DNA of 37,587 bases from a virus. Positions 1-9,505 of the stretch are shown here, piece by piece (the stretch's first letter is position 1; every line of letters starts with the position of its first letter). The notes under the pieces were generated by a model that made no database searches, was not told where the DNA came from, and saw only the letters and a program-made list of their open reading frames with translations. The position numbers and the translations under genes are program-made. The stretch lies in the IMG/VR virus record IMGVR_UViG_3300030098_003895, positions 1 through 37,587 of that record, one strand, 5' to 3'.

Positions 1-404
1 ATCGTCGTAGTTTTTGAAACTTTAAAAGAGCGATCAAGCTGCTCTTGCAGATTCTGTGTGATATACGTTAGTCGGTCGAGCGCGTTCTCATGGGAGTCAC
101 TTGGAAATGGATCGTTCTCAACATAATCGGTTCCTTGTGTCAGTGTAAGATTGCGTCGGATCACAACTGTCTCGCCGCTGGCCGGTATATTGCCGCTGGT
201 GAACACAACATTACCACCGCTGTCGTTGCCGGCGTTTGTGACTGTATAATGCGTAGTCAGAGTTTTCGTTGTTTCGGTTCCCGCCGCTGCTCGAATAATT
301 ACCTGCAGATCCGCGTCTGCAAAAATTTTAAAACCATAAGCAAAGGTCGTTGTAGAGCCATTGCCAGAATATGAATTTTTGGTCGTTGTACTACTTACAC
401 TCAT
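1..404 (-). CDS. Tail fibre protein, N-terminal part (runs off left edge)
   Basis: 134 codons are visible before the left edge. The protein starts MSVSSTTTKNSY and continues with the GNGSTTTFAYGFKI, GETVVIRRN, TDYVENDPFP and ENALDRLTYITQNLQEQ segments. This is the pattern of the T7 gp17 N-terminal domain, which attaches the fibre to the tail. The ATG overlaps the stop of the upstream gene (ATGA) and is preceded by GAGGA. The gene is cut by the edge. The fragment entering from the right edge (36392-37587) is probably the rest of the same fibre, if the map is circular. Confidence 0.88.
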   Translation of the reverse strand, partial: MSVSSTTTKNSYSGNGSTTTFAYGFKIFADADLQVIIRAAAGTETTKTLTTHYTVTNAGNDSGGNVVFTSGNIPASGETVVIRRNLTLTQGTDYVENDPFPSDSHENALDRLTYITQNLQEQLDRSFKVSKTTT

Positions 405-3400
405 TCCTCAATGCCTCTCACTTCCTGCTCAAGGTTTTTAGTTTGCTCGGATGTCATAAATTCAATATATCGATTTAGGCCGCGCCCAAACTTTGGATGC
501 TCGATCAGCTCTTGCTGAGCGGCTTGCCTCGAACTAAGCCATAATTTTTGTAAATTGAGCTGCAACTTTTCGCGCAGCGATTTAAATTTTGGATCTTTAG
601 CGCGCTCTAATAATTTTTTAATTGTGGGATTTTGCACGTAGTTGGTCATCTGCTCCCAGCCTAGCGAGTGGGCGCGCTTCTGAAACCAGTAACGTCCCTC
701 ATCTGTCAATCCGATTGGCTCATCTAAATTTGGAACCGATATAGCTGCCGGTGCAGGTGCCAAAGATATTGTGCCGAGAATCTTGGCTGCATTGACAACC
801 GGGTCATTGCGATACTTTTTACGATAGATTGGTGAAATAACGTCAGGCCCGTACGCTAAATCGTAAGACTTGGTTTGCGGGTTCCAATTGCCGGCATGTA
901 CGTCCTCACCACGCAACGATACGAGCGGCTTGAGGTCTTTTGATAAGCCCGGCAACTGCCCTTTAACTCTCTCAATAAAATTAGCCGCATCCCTGATAAG
1001 AGGATCATTTAGACGCTCAACATATGCCGCAACCCGCGGCACCAGACTTGTGCCGAGGCTTTCAAAAAATTTGCCCCCATATCTCCTCGGGTCTTGCGTC
1101 AACGCGACGAGATTTGAGAACCCTTCCATAAAAGTTTTATTCGATACGTTGTAGAGCGTAGCTCCAAGTGCCGCGCCGACAACGTCATTAAAATCAACAT
1201 CAGCATCTTGGTCTGAAAGCGGCATCCCGGCTGTATTGACCATAATTTCACTGGCATCAGCCCACGCGCCGATAATAGAGCTTAACGGCTCCATGCCCTG
1301 ATAACTAAAATACTCCCCCCCAACTTTGATGCTGTACGGTTGCCAGCCGCTCTCTCTTAGGATTCGACGCATGTTTGAATCTGCCGGCCCCCCGCCGGTA
1401 ATGTCACCAGTGGCAGCAAGGCCAAACATCGTAACGCCGATACTAGTACCAACAGAAATTCGCGCAATTGCTTCATCGCGAGCTGCACCGCCGGCTTTAA
1501 GCATATTGTTTGTTTCACCCCATGCCAGACCGAGCGGAGTGCGATCGAGAAAACTGTATTTTGAAGCGTTGTACGGTGTTTTGAGAAACGGCACGGCATA
1601 GCGCACCATTGGCACACGCTGCAACGTCTGCAATGCTTTGCCTACGCTATCCATATCCGTTTGCAATGTTTGATACTTTGCCGCGGCTTGGGCTTTTTCC
1701 ATCATGTCGGGCGGCGGGTTAGTAACGGCTTCGGCAATAAAATCTGAGAGCTCCTCGCCTTCCAGCCCTTGCGCCCGGCCTCTGCGAAAACTTTCCTCGT
1801 AAAGCATTGATCGCTGCGCAACCACTTTAAAAAAAACGTCACCGGCCTCGAGCGTACGAAAACTGATGCGACCGCCTGTTAGAACATGCCCAAACCAATC
1901 TATAGTCGTTCCAATGGCCCCGGTCTGCCCAAACGCTTCACCAGAAAATGCCGGGTGCCGACCATCGCGAGCGCGATCAATCTTAAATCCCGGTAGATCA
2001 TTGCTGCCCATATTTGCAAAAGCATCGACGCTTCCGACAAACGCCTCACGTAAAGCTATTTTTTGACCAAACAGCCGGGCTTGCATATCGGCCATTGTAA
2101 ACACTTCGTCAGTTGAGCCGGCCAGCCTTCTAATCTGACCTATGCCAACTGCCGCAAGCCCCTCAATATTTGGAATTACAAACGTGCCGAGCAAGCCGCC
2201 AATAATGTTCTTGGTTTGCGTAATCGGATTGGTAAGCAACGCATGCTGCCAAACCTCATACATGGCATTGAATACTTTTTTGCCTAAACTGCCGCGAACA
2301 AATGCAGCCTTTTTATGTGGCGGTACTTTCTTGGAATAAAGCTCAGCCATTTTGCGCACGTTCTCAGGGCCACCGTACTCGTCGAGCATCTTGCTAAAGT
2401 CTCGAGTACGCGCTTGCATTGAGAGTTGCTGCGCCAAGCCCGGATCACCACCAACCTCGAACACTTGCGCCGGGATGTTGAACGCCCCTAACGCTCTTGC
2501 AATTTCGGTCTGAGACCCCTTGATGTTTTGCTGCAAATTAGCAACAAGCTCCATCTGATAGCGGAACGCCAACAGGTCTTGCTCGCTGCCGGTCTTGGCT
2601 GTTTCGGCTAAACCATCAAGCTTGCGCATTTCGCTGACAAGAAGATCTCTTGCAGCCAACATTGTCTCAGCCAACCCTTGGCCTTCGACCTCAATAGTTT
2701 GGCCTTGTTGCCTGTTTAAAATAGCATCGCGTAGTTTGCTCGGTCGTTGCCCAAGCAGGTTCGCCATCTGGCGCGTTGCTTCGTGGGTAATCTCTCCGCG
2801 TTTTGCCTCATTGATGTTGCCGGCATACTTCTGCGAGATCGACTCCATACGCTCTTGGATGCCGTCCTCATCAGGCAACTTGCCAGAATTGAAATCAGAC
2901 AACCCGCCGGCAAGCAGCTCGTCACGATTGCCCGGTGCTTTCATTACACCATCTACATCCGCATCATCGACCTTGATGTAATCCTTGTATGGGTCATCGA
3001 TAATAAACTGCTTAGGCGTATCAACTCGCGGAGCTGGCTCAGGCGAAACCGGCGGTGCATCCTCGACGACAGGAGAGGCATCGGGCGCGACCGCCGGCTC
3101 CACCTCGGCTGGGTCAAGGGAGTCATCCCCAGCCTCTTTTTTTGCCTTTCGCAAATCACTATTGATGCCGCGTAATTCTTCTGTCTCTTCTGTCGAAAGC
3201 TCTTGGCCTTCTCTTTTCATTTTATTGAGAACACGCCGCCGCTCTTTTTTATTTTTAATATCCTGTAGCGGTACAGCTTTCTCTTTTGCAGCTCCCAGCG
3301 TTTGCCAATTCTCAATAAACTCACGCCCAAGCTTACTTGGTACGCGGCTCATAGCGACTTGTGTATCGCCGGGCTGCTCGGTTAAAGGCTCACTCGGCCC

Positions 3401-3451
3401 ACCGCTTCCCAGTAGTGAACTACTGAGCTGCTCAGTCTCATTAAGTGCCAT
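401..3451 (-). CDS. Large internal virion protein (gp16-position), LPD38-like region
   Basis: A 1016-residue protein in the slot of T7 gp16, between the other internal proteins and the tail fibre. The N-terminal ~170 residues are charged and Pro-rich. The middle is helical with a hydrophobic stretch (HALLTNPITQTKNIIGG, then GLAAVGIGQIRRL), typical of large polyvalent phage proteins, probably LPD38-like. I see no transglycosylase motif. It probably forms part of the ejectosome released into the cell at infection. The open frame reaches a TTG at 3463, but the ATG at 3451 has a good GGAAAA ribosome site. A terminator hairpin lies just upstream. Confidence 0.72.
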   Translation of the reverse strand: MALNETEQLSSSLLGSGGPSEPLTEQPGDTQVAMSRVPSKLGREFIENWQTLGAAKEKAVPLQDIKNKKERRRVLNKMKREGQELSTEETEELRGINSDLRKAKKEAGDDSLDPAEVEPAVAPDASPVVEDAPPVSPEPAPRVDTPKQFIIDDPYKDYIKVDDADVDGVMKAPGNRDELLAGGLSDFNSGKLPDEDGIQERMESISQKYAGNINEAKRGEITHEATRQMANLLGQRPSKLRDAILNRQQGQTIEVEGQGLAETMLAARDLLVSEMRKLDGLAETAKTGSEQDLLAFRYQMELVANLQQNIKGSQTEIARALGAFNIPAQVFEVGGDPGLAQQLSMQARTRDFSKMLDEYGGPENVRKMAELYSKKVPPHKKAAFVRGSLGKKVFNAMYEVWQHALLTNPITQTKNIIGGLLGTFVIPNIEGLAAVGIGQIRRLAGSTDEVFTMADMQARLFGQKIALREAFVGSVDAFANMGSNDLPGFKIDRARDGRHPAFSGEAFGQTGAIGTTIDWFGHVLTGGRISFRTLEAGDVFFKVVAQRSMLYEESFRRGRAQGLEGEELSDFIAEAVTNPPPDMMEKAQAAAKYQTLQTDMDSVGKALQTLQRVPMVRYAVPFLKTPYNASKYSFLDRTPLGLAWGETNNMLKAGGAARDEAIARISVGTSIGVTMFGLAATGDITGGGPADSNMRRILRESGWQPYSIKVGGEYFSYQGMEPLSSIIGAWADASEIMVNTAGMPLSDQDADVDFNDVVGAALGATLYNVSNKTFMEGFSNLVALTQDPRRYGGKFFESLGTSLVPRVAAYVERLNDPLIRDAANFIERVKGQLPGLSKDLKPLVSLRGEDVHAGNWNPQTKSYDLAYGPDVISPIYRKKYRNDPVVNAAKILGTISLAPAPAAISVPNLDEPIGLTDEGRYWFQKRAHSLGWEQMTNYVQNPTIKKLLERAKDPKFKSLREKLQLNLQKLWLSSRQAAQQELIEHPKFGRGLNRYIEFMTSEQTKNLEQEVRGIEE

Positions 3452-3464
3452 GAAATTTTCCAAT

Positions 3465-3490
3465 AAAAAACGCGGCCCGAGAGCCGCGTT
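3465..3490 (-). terminator. Rho-independent terminator between internal-protein genes
   Basis: An 8-bp perfect stem (AACGCGGC / GCCGCGTT) with a 6-nt loop is followed on the minus strand by TTTTTT. It lies inside the late operon, 14 nt before the ATG of the 1016-residue virion protein, so it probably attenuates rather than ends transcription. Confidence 0.8.
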
Positions 3491-3526
3491 ACATTAGACA
3501 TTTATAACTAAATTTAGCGTGTGTCG

Positions 3527-3694
3527 CTAGTCTTTACTTGTATCCATTGGCCGACCGCCGGCAATAAAATGACGTTCAGCACTAGATGCTTTCTCGTCTG
3601 CGTCCCGCTGTTCTTTCATCATCTTGGCAAAGAAGCTGTCTTCACCATGACGCTCGACTGCTCGATCATAAATTTCCTGCAAGGTAGGCATCAT
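3527..3694 (-). CDS. Small phage protein, 55 aa
   Basis: The protein begins MMPTLQEIYDRAVERHGED and is helical and highly charged. The start at 3694 has GGAG six bases upstream. A longer reading from a TTG at 3775 has no comparable ribosome site. It overlaps the 3' end of the 1065-residue gene by 29 nt and sits between two very large virion genes, as short uncharacterised proteins do in related phages. Its function is unknown; a minor virion or assembly role is possible from position only. Confidence 0.6.
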   Translation of the reverse strand: MMPTLQEIYDRAVERHGEDSFFAKMMKEQRDADEKASSAERHFIAGGRPMDTSKD

Positions 3695-6600
3695 AATCTC
3701 CACTGTCTCTAAAAAATAGTCGCGTATCGTATTCAGTATATCTCGCGGCACTGACATAATCCAGCTTCTTTCCAAGCAATTCGACTAGATCGCCAATTCT
3801 GTCGGTTACTGCACTGGCACCCTCTTGGCCCCCGCCAAACTCGGGTATGTATTGCATCCGTAATCCAACATAATTATCTGCAAGCTCTGCGCCGCCGGCT
3901 TGACGCTCAGCGAACCTTAGATCCGTTGCAAAAGTAAACCCAACATCCAGATCCAGTTTATTGATAATCTTTGTGAGATTTAAAACCTCACGTTTGTTAA
4001 GCTTTCGATTAAAATATATCTCAAAGCCGGGGTTGGCCCCCTCTACTGTTCCCGGTTTCACTACTTCAGAAAAAAACGCGCTTTCCTGATTATTGTCTTT
4101 AGCTTCCTGTACAAGCTGCCGTATTGCGTCAGAGGGGTCGTGATTTTCTCGAGCAACATACTCAAAATCAATTGTTCTCTCATCCCATTTTTTGCCAGAG
4201 GGGTCTATATATCGACCGATAGACGGCGTTGCCTTTGCCATAAGAACAGTTGGATCAGGATCAACTGTACTTAACAACCTGCTTTGTGACTCATTCATGT
4301 CCGGGTCTTGTGGTATTTTGGCCTGACCCTCTTGCAGCGATATTCCCCCTACAAACCGCCGCGCCGGCACCTTTCGCTCAAGCATCTTCTCAGCTTCCGC
4401 GACTTCGCCTTCGCGCTTTTGAACTACCTTATCAAGTCGAGGCTGTAATGCTTCATACTTTTTAATTTCATTATTGTACTTGGCAAGCTGCGCGTTCACT
4501 TCTTTTCTACGCTCAAGAGCGACATCTTTATCCTCGATGTCCTCGTTTTTCATAATGTAATCACGCTGCTTCGCAAGTGTCCTAGCTTCAATAAAGTCTG
4601 CGAGCTCTTTTTTACCCGCTACCGCTTCCTCATAGACAGCTTTGCGCGCCGGGTCTGCGAGTGCTTCCTCAGTTGCGCGGCGAACAGCCGCATCCGGGTC
4701 TGATCTAACGGTGCTCCGCGCTTCCTTGACCTCTTCTGGGTTCCAGACACCTGCAAAGTCGGCCTCGGTTTCAAGCGATCCTTCTTCACCTGCTCGCGTT
4801 GTCCAGCCGTTTTCTGTCCAGATTTCTTTTTCCATAAACCACACAACGGCTTGCAGATCATCATCGTTAACATCAATACCTTGCTGCCTAAGCTTGTTTG
4901 CTGCTTCACGATAAACATCCTGACCGAAACCAAATTCACCACCGGGCTCCATTGTGGTTTTAAGTATGTCGCCGCCGACAGCTTGCTCCGCGGCGACAGG
5001 AATACGCTTTAGACCAGCAAGCCGGCGCAAGTTTCGCGCTGCCCAGACATCGATAGTTGCCCTTTGTTTTTCTCCAAATGCCGGGAATCCAATAATATTG
5101 CTTGCAAAATTAAATGTTTTCGGGCTTGAACCCGGAACAATGTCGCGGAATAAATCAAGCAACGCCATCATGGTTTGTGGGCTGTTTGTGTTAAATAAAG
5201 CACCGCTGCTTTTTGCAATCAGCGGGAACTCACCCTGAGCTGCATCAAATCCAATTTGCTCAGCCTCTTCTTTACTATAACCTTGTTTTAATGCAGCGTT
5301 TTTCGCTTCCTTCTTAACCCGGTAATGGTGATCAACGTAACCATCGTTTTCGGGTTTTCCGCTGCCGAGCTTGCGAGGGTCACCATTAGCATCAACTGAA
5401 TTAAGCCATACGTCTAGCTTTGTTAAAGCATCGTCATACTCACCTCGCGTAAACCGACGCATTACCTCAATGGCGTTTTCCCAGTTTTGCTGGACGTTCG
5501 TTTGCGCGCTGGTTGTAGCAATAACGTCTGTAAACACATCGCCAAACGCGCCAAATTCAGCGCGCATGCGTTGACGCATTTCACTATACCATGTGCGGTG
5601 CTCCCAGATTGCCTTAGCAACTGGGTCGCCTGAGCTAACGCGCTGTTTAAGTTGCAAGACCTCGCTAACCATTTTATTCGATAGCGTATCTATATTGCCT
5701 TTATTGAGAAAATCATAAGACTGCTTTTTTACTTCTAATTGAATTTTTCCTTTAACCTTTTTCGCGCTTTCAACTTCAAACGGAGCCCAGCCGGCACTCT
5801 CAGGATACTGCGCTTTAAGACGTTTATATTCAGCTTCAACATCCGCGGCTTTAAGGTTTGCTTGCTCAGCAATAGCGTTGATTTGATCGCGCTCGCCGGG
5901 TTTAAAACGATAAGCTTTCTTCTTTCGCTTTCCACGCTTGGCACCTGTCGCTCGAGTGGAGCTGCCGGGTGTCGGCACACCACTGAAAAACGTGCCTGAC
6001 TGCGCAGCGCGCACTGTATCGTTAAATCCTTTATAGGCACTCCGCACTACTGCCGGGATCACGATCGGCGCGGCTATTCCGACCCCTGTGCCGAGAACTG
6101 TGCCAACGCCGGCAGACACGCCGGTTTGTGGTAGGTTAAATTCCGTTTGACCACTGGTTGGAGATGCCAACTTGACAAACTGGCGTGAGGCATCGTCAAC
6201 CGATCCATATATGCCCCCTTCAATGCCGGTCAAAATACCTGCCGGCAATGTTGCGCGCAGTGCCGCTTTCAAGCCTGTCTTGCCAGCCTCTTTTGCCGCT
6301 TGCTTGGCAAGAAACCCGACTCCTAATGTGGTGAGTCCAATCCAGCTCGTTATGTCCGTTGCCAGACCTTTAAACATGCGCTCGGAGCCATCCCATGTAA
6401 AATTGGGCAGCTTGTCGTAAGTCTCCATCATGTTATAAAAAGCAATGCGCTGCTCGATCGGCGCACCTTGTATCTTGTAAGCCATCATCGCCATCTCTGG
6501 CAGGTTCCAGTTAAACCGGCCCATAAGCTCAAGACCCCACTCACCGACATCCTCGTCGGAGATCTCTTCCCAGTCAGGCTTGTATGCTCTTACTTGTGGA

Positions 6601-6863
6601 TTTACGAACATGCCATAAAGCGTACGTGCGCTATCAATCCACATGGGGTTTTTTACAAGCCCGGTGCTTGTGATTTGGTGAGGCCGGTCAATTGGATCGC
6701 TCTCGCAATCTAGTTCAACATCCGGGTTTTGCTCAACATACTCGGCATTATACCCGCATTGCTGAACGCGCTCTCGCGTTTCATTATCAAAAACGATAGG
6801 GCCGGTCGTTGCTACCGGGTTTTGCAGCGGTGCATTATCTTCCAGCATTCTTCTTTCTCGCAT
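3666..6863 (-). CDS. Large internal virion protein, 1065 aa
   Basis: A second very large protein in the internal-virion block. The N-terminal part (about 1-110) is followed by glycine/alanine-rich hydrophobic segments around 165-280. A charged region carries a GAFGDVFTDVIATTSAQ-like stretch around 430-460 that recalls the DUF7178 family of phage internal proteins (recalled, not checked). Residues ~770-880 are helical and coiled-coil-like (LERRKEVNAQLAKYNNEIKK). It probably belongs to the DNA-ejection apparatus with its neighbours. It overlaps the preceding gene by 29 nt, and the start is supported only by a weak GAG. There is no evident catalytic motif. Confidence 0.68.
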   Translation of the reverse strand: MRERRMLEDNAPLQNPVATTGPIVFDNETRERVQQCGYNAEYVEQNPDVELDCESDPIDRPHQITSTGLVKNPMWIDSARTLYGMFVNPQVRAYKPDWEEISDEDVGEWGLELMGRFNWNLPEMAMMAYKIQGAPIEQRIAFYNMMETYDKLPNFTWDGSERMFKGLATDITSWIGLTTLGVGFLAKQAAKEAGKTGLKAALRATLPAGILTGIEGGIYGSVDDASRQFVKLASPTSGQTEFNLPQTGVSAGVGTVLGTGVGIAAPIVIPAVVRSAYKGFNDTVRAAQSGTFFSGVPTPGSSTRATGAKRGKRKKKAYRFKPGERDQINAIAEQANLKAADVEAEYKRLKAQYPESAGWAPFEVESAKKVKGKIQLEVKKQSYDFLNKGNIDTLSNKMVSEVLQLKQRVSSGDPVAKAIWEHRTWYSEMRQRMRAEFGAFGDVFTDVIATTSAQTNVQQNWENAIEVMRRFTRGEYDDALTKLDVWLNSVDANGDPRKLGSGKPENDGYVDHHYRVKKEAKNAALKQGYSKEEAEQIGFDAAQGEFPLIAKSSGALFNTNSPQTMMALLDLFRDIVPGSSPKTFNFASNIIGFPAFGEKQRATIDVWAARNLRRLAGLKRIPVAAEQAVGGDILKTTMEPGGEFGFGQDVYREAANKLRQQGIDVNDDDLQAVVWFMEKEIWTENGWTTRAGEEGSLETEADFAGVWNPEEVKEARSTVRSDPDAAVRRATEEALADPARKAVYEEAVAGKKELADFIEARTLAKQRDYIMKNEDIEDKDVALERRKEVNAQLAKYNNEIKKYEALQPRLDKVVQKREGEVAEAEKMLERKVPARRFVGGISLQEGQAKIPQDPDMNESQSRLLSTVDPDPTVLMAKATPSIGRYIDPSGKKWDERTIDFEYVARENHDPSDAIRQLVQEAKDNNQESAFFSEVVKPGTVEGANPGFEIYFNRKLNKREVLNLTKIINKLDLDVGFTFATDLRFAERQAGGAELADNYVGLRMQYIPEFGGGQEGASAVTDRIGDLVELLGKKLDYVSAARYTEYDTRLFFRDSGDYDAYLAGNL

Positions 6864-8571
6864 TTATCTCGGCCTGAGTAGGTTGAGCCACGTCATTGAT
6901 GGCACCGTCTGTTTGATTACTGACTGCGCCACGCGACTCCAGATAACGCTTAACCAAAAACAGCGTTATCATTTGAGAGGCCAAACCTCTCGATGTGCCT
7001 TTAAACTTGGTTTTTGTTTCTGCGATTGCTTCCTCGACATCTTCCAGCCCCCACTCAGTCACTGGCCTATTAGGTCCATAACGCGGTTGCGGTAGTTGTT
7101 GCAGTGTCGGCTTGGCTCGAAAACTGTTTACGGCTAATTTAAACGCCTCGAGCGGAGGTATTCCATCTGCAACGTCAGATCGAAATTGGTCGAGGACGAC
7201 CTGTCCACGTTGCTTTGCACCGGGTAAGATACTGTCGAGAATGCCCTCGGTTTTTGTCCAGCTCTCGATGACGCTTTCAAAGCTTTTGTTCTGCCGGTAC
7301 TCCCGCGTATTGTTTTTGCGCGCATCGATACGATTCTCAATATCTCGCAGCGTTTCTATATCAAAGTCTTTTTTTAGCGCGTCAACCGCTCTCTTTTTAA
7401 TCTCATCAAGGTCAGCCTGTGTGGTTGCCTTATAAATGTCTTGAATCATATCACGCGCTAGACCCTTGTTAACGACAATAGGATCGAACCGTTTTTCGAG
7501 CGCATCAAGCACTCGCGCATGCCCTTCGCGGGACAACTCAAGTCTCGCAAACGCTTCGGTTACTAGAGCAGCGGTAGGCAGCGTAACCCCTTTCTCGCCG
7601 GCTTTAACTCTAGCAATCCGCGTTATCATTTCTGCCTCAGTCATGCGCTGCTTGCGCTTGAGAGCTTTTTCATCCGCTATAATCTGGGCATTGGCACTGG
7701 ATATGGCTTGCCGCGCCAGCCGCGAACTCAGGCTTTCAGCCCTTTCCGATAACCGCGTAGCATCTTCGGGATCGAGGTCAGGATATTTGCCGCCTTGGAT
7801 TGCCTCAAAAACTTTATCTGCATTTGTGGAATCGCCGCTGCGAGATGCATCGAGCAGAGCTTGGCGCACTTCTCCTTCAGCAAGGTCGGCGCGATCATTT
7901 GATTCCGCTTTTTGTTGTTGCTCCGCATCATAAGCACCAATACGAACAAGCTTTTGATACACGCCCTCGACAGACATGATTGTCTGTTTCTTAACAGGGT
8001 CGATGCCGCCTACCCGGCCAAACAGCTTGTCTTGAATCTGTCGTTTGCGAACAGGTGACGCTGTTGCGTATTCCTGTTTAAGGGTCTGTGCCTCGTTAAG
8101 AGTATCTGCAATATAGCCCGACACCATCCGCTTGCGCGCTTCCGTACGCGCTCGGGCAACCATATTACCATCTTCAGTTGCCAGTGCGGTTTTGACGCGG
8201 GTTTTTGTAACGCTATCGAAAGACCCGGTTAGAACCTTGAGCCGCGCACGTTCCTTTTTTGCCACTCTAGCCAAATATACCCGAGCGTGTTCCGGGTCAT
8301 TAAATCCGCTCGCCACTTTTTCATGCTCAAACATTGCTGTCTTATAAGCATTCTCGGCAGCGGTGACGTTCGTTGCCCGGCGTATGCTTAATTCTTTTTT
8401 GCTCCACTCCAGCAAATTACTTGTGGTTTGACCTGCAACCGCGGCTTGCGCTTTAGCCGGCGCAGCCATTGCCGCTGCACTGAGCTGAGCTGTCAACGGG
8501 CGCGCACCGCTATCCGCTTTCATTTGCGTTTGAGAGCGATAGACTTTTGGTATTCTGATCGTTTCGGACAT
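6835..8571 (-). CDS. Internal virion protein (gp15-position), 578 aa
   Basis: A long, mostly helical, Ala/Arg/Lys-rich protein beginning MSETIRIPKVYRSQ, lying between the gp14-like and the two gp16-like genes, as T7 gp15 does. The ATG at 8571 overlaps the stop of the previous gene by one base (TAATG), with GGAAG inside the upstream gene as ribosome site. It has no membrane segment or enzyme motif. The family assignment rests mainly on order, size and composition (T7 gp15 is ~747 residues). Confidence 0.66.
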   Translation of the reverse strand: MSETIRIPKVYRSQTQMKADSGARPLTAQLSAAAMAAPAKAQAAVAGQTTSNLLEWSKKELSIRRATNVTAAENAYKTAMFEHEKVASGFNDPEHARVYLARVAKKERARLKVLTGSFDSVTKTRVKTALATEDGNMVARARTEARKRMVSGYIADTLNEAQTLKQEYATASPVRKRQIQDKLFGRVGGIDPVKKQTIMSVEGVYQKLVRIGAYDAEQQQKAESNDRADLAEGEVRQALLDASRSGDSTNADKVFEAIQGGKYPDLDPEDATRLSERAESLSSRLARQAISSANAQIIADEKALKRKQRMTEAEMITRIARVKAGEKGVTLPTAALVTEAFARLELSREGHARVLDALEKRFDPIVVNKGLARDMIQDIYKATTQADLDEIKKRAVDALKKDFDIETLRDIENRIDARKNNTREYRQNKSFESVIESWTKTEGILDSILPGAKQRGQVVLDQFRSDVADGIPPLEAFKLAVNSFRAKPTLQQLPQPRYGPNRPVTEWGLEDVEEAIAETKTKFKGTSRGLASQMITLFLVKRYLESRGAVSNQTDGAINDVAQPTQAEINARKKNAGR

Positions 8572-9074
8572 TATGCAAACTTCCACATATACGCTGCTTG
8601 CTGCGCGTTGCCTAGTAATGACCCAAATGCTTGTATTCTGGATGCCCGTTTCTGCGCTTGGCCTTCCATGCGCGTAAGGTTTGCCGTTAACTGCATGTTA
8701 GTGCCTTGTTCTCGCAGCGCGAGCGCATCGACTCTGGCGTTGTAGTCGCGCATGGCAAGTTCTTCATCTGCTTGCGCGGCACTTTCCATCTGCACTTTGA
8801 GCGGCGTTCCTGTTTTACCTTTGACGTTAGCCTTTTCATATGCAACGCCAACGGTATCGAGAAACCGCCCTGCCTGTTTAACAAACTTTAAATCATCGAG
8901 ATCCTGTGAAAACAGCCGCATTTCGGCTTGCTGTTCATAGACCTTGGCATTGCGTTCCGCGATCTTGGCATTGTACTCAGCCGTACGCGCAGCCGCGTTG
9001 CCAGCTTTCATGTGGCCGGCTGCGCCGGTTAAAGCACTTGCGCCGGCGAGTGCGTATAAAGGAACCATGCTCAT
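8571..9074 (-). CDS. Internal virion protein B-like (gp14-position)
   Basis: 167 residues. A small hydrophobic N-terminus (VPLYALAGASALTGAAGHM) is followed by an Ala/Asn/Arg-rich helical region with repeated NAKIAERNAKVYEQQ-type heptads. The end, with ASRIQAFGSLLGNAQQA, is typical of T7 gp14-like internal core proteins. These assemble on the portal and form the outer-membrane part of the ejection channel in T7. The start ATG overlaps the stop of the upstream gene (ATGA). A second Met at residue 3 could also be used. Confidence 0.75.
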   Translation of the reverse strand: MSMVPLYALAGASALTGAAGHMKAGNAAARTAEYNAKIAERNAKVYEQQAEMRLFSQDLDDLKFVKQAGRFLDTVGVAYEKANVKGKTGTPLKVQMESAAQADEELAMRDYNARVDALALREQGTNMQLTANLTRMEGQAQKRASRIQAFGSLLGNAQQAAYMWKFA

Positions 9075-9505
9075 TTTACGATCGCCACACGTAAATAGTT
9101 AGCGCCATCAGGTCCAAATTTTTTCATCACACCTTCTTTCTCAAATCCTAGAAATTCCGTAAACCGTATTGCCGTATGCCAATCCGATCGAATGTTGGCT
9201 TGCAGTCTCCAATACCCGCCTTCATCAATCTGATTGTACAGAACCTCTTTTGTTGCCCGAGCGATCGTGATCGGGTAATCGCTCATATCATCCGTTGCCA
9301 CAAACCAGCCTTCACCAACACCCGGCCAGAGTTCCACAATGCCGCTGCATATGATTGGCTTGTCGTCGGCCATGAGCGTGACCGAAAATTTGGATTGCTC
9401 CATAATTTGCGCATGCGTTGGATCATCCATCGACCGGGTATGCCCCGAGTTCATAATGGCGATCGCATGCTCAGCTTTGTATTTTTCAACTATAAACTCA
9501 GGCAT
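9071..9505 (-). CDS. gp13-like / GNAT-fold phage protein
   Basis: 144 residues starting MPEFIVEKYKAEHAIAI. The fold pattern is that of GNAT-like DUF2833 proteins, which include T7 gp13. It has the central SGIVELWPGVGEGW strand and a late helix with WRLQANIRSDWHTAIRFTEFLGF, where an acetyltransferase would say 'moves up in rank, same person, new description'. In T7-like phages this protein is needed for internal-protein assembly, and true acetyltransferase activity is not established. It overlaps the tail tube B gene by 8 nt and the next gene by 4 nt, so the block is translationally coupled. Confidence 0.74.
   Translation of the reverse strand: MPEFIVEKYKAEHAIAIMNSGHTRSMDDPTHAQIMEQSKFSVTLMADDKPIICSGIVELWPGVGEGWFVATDDMSDYPITIARATKEVLYNQIDEGGYWRLQANIRSDWHTAIRFTEFLGFEKEGVMKKFGPDGANYLRVAIVK

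Noticed and set aside
2985-3497. 170-codon plus-strand ORF over the N-terminal region of the large virion protein
   Set aside because: Antisense to a well-supported gene; composition (Ser/Arg/Leu-rich) is that of a shadow frame, and it runs through the terminator.
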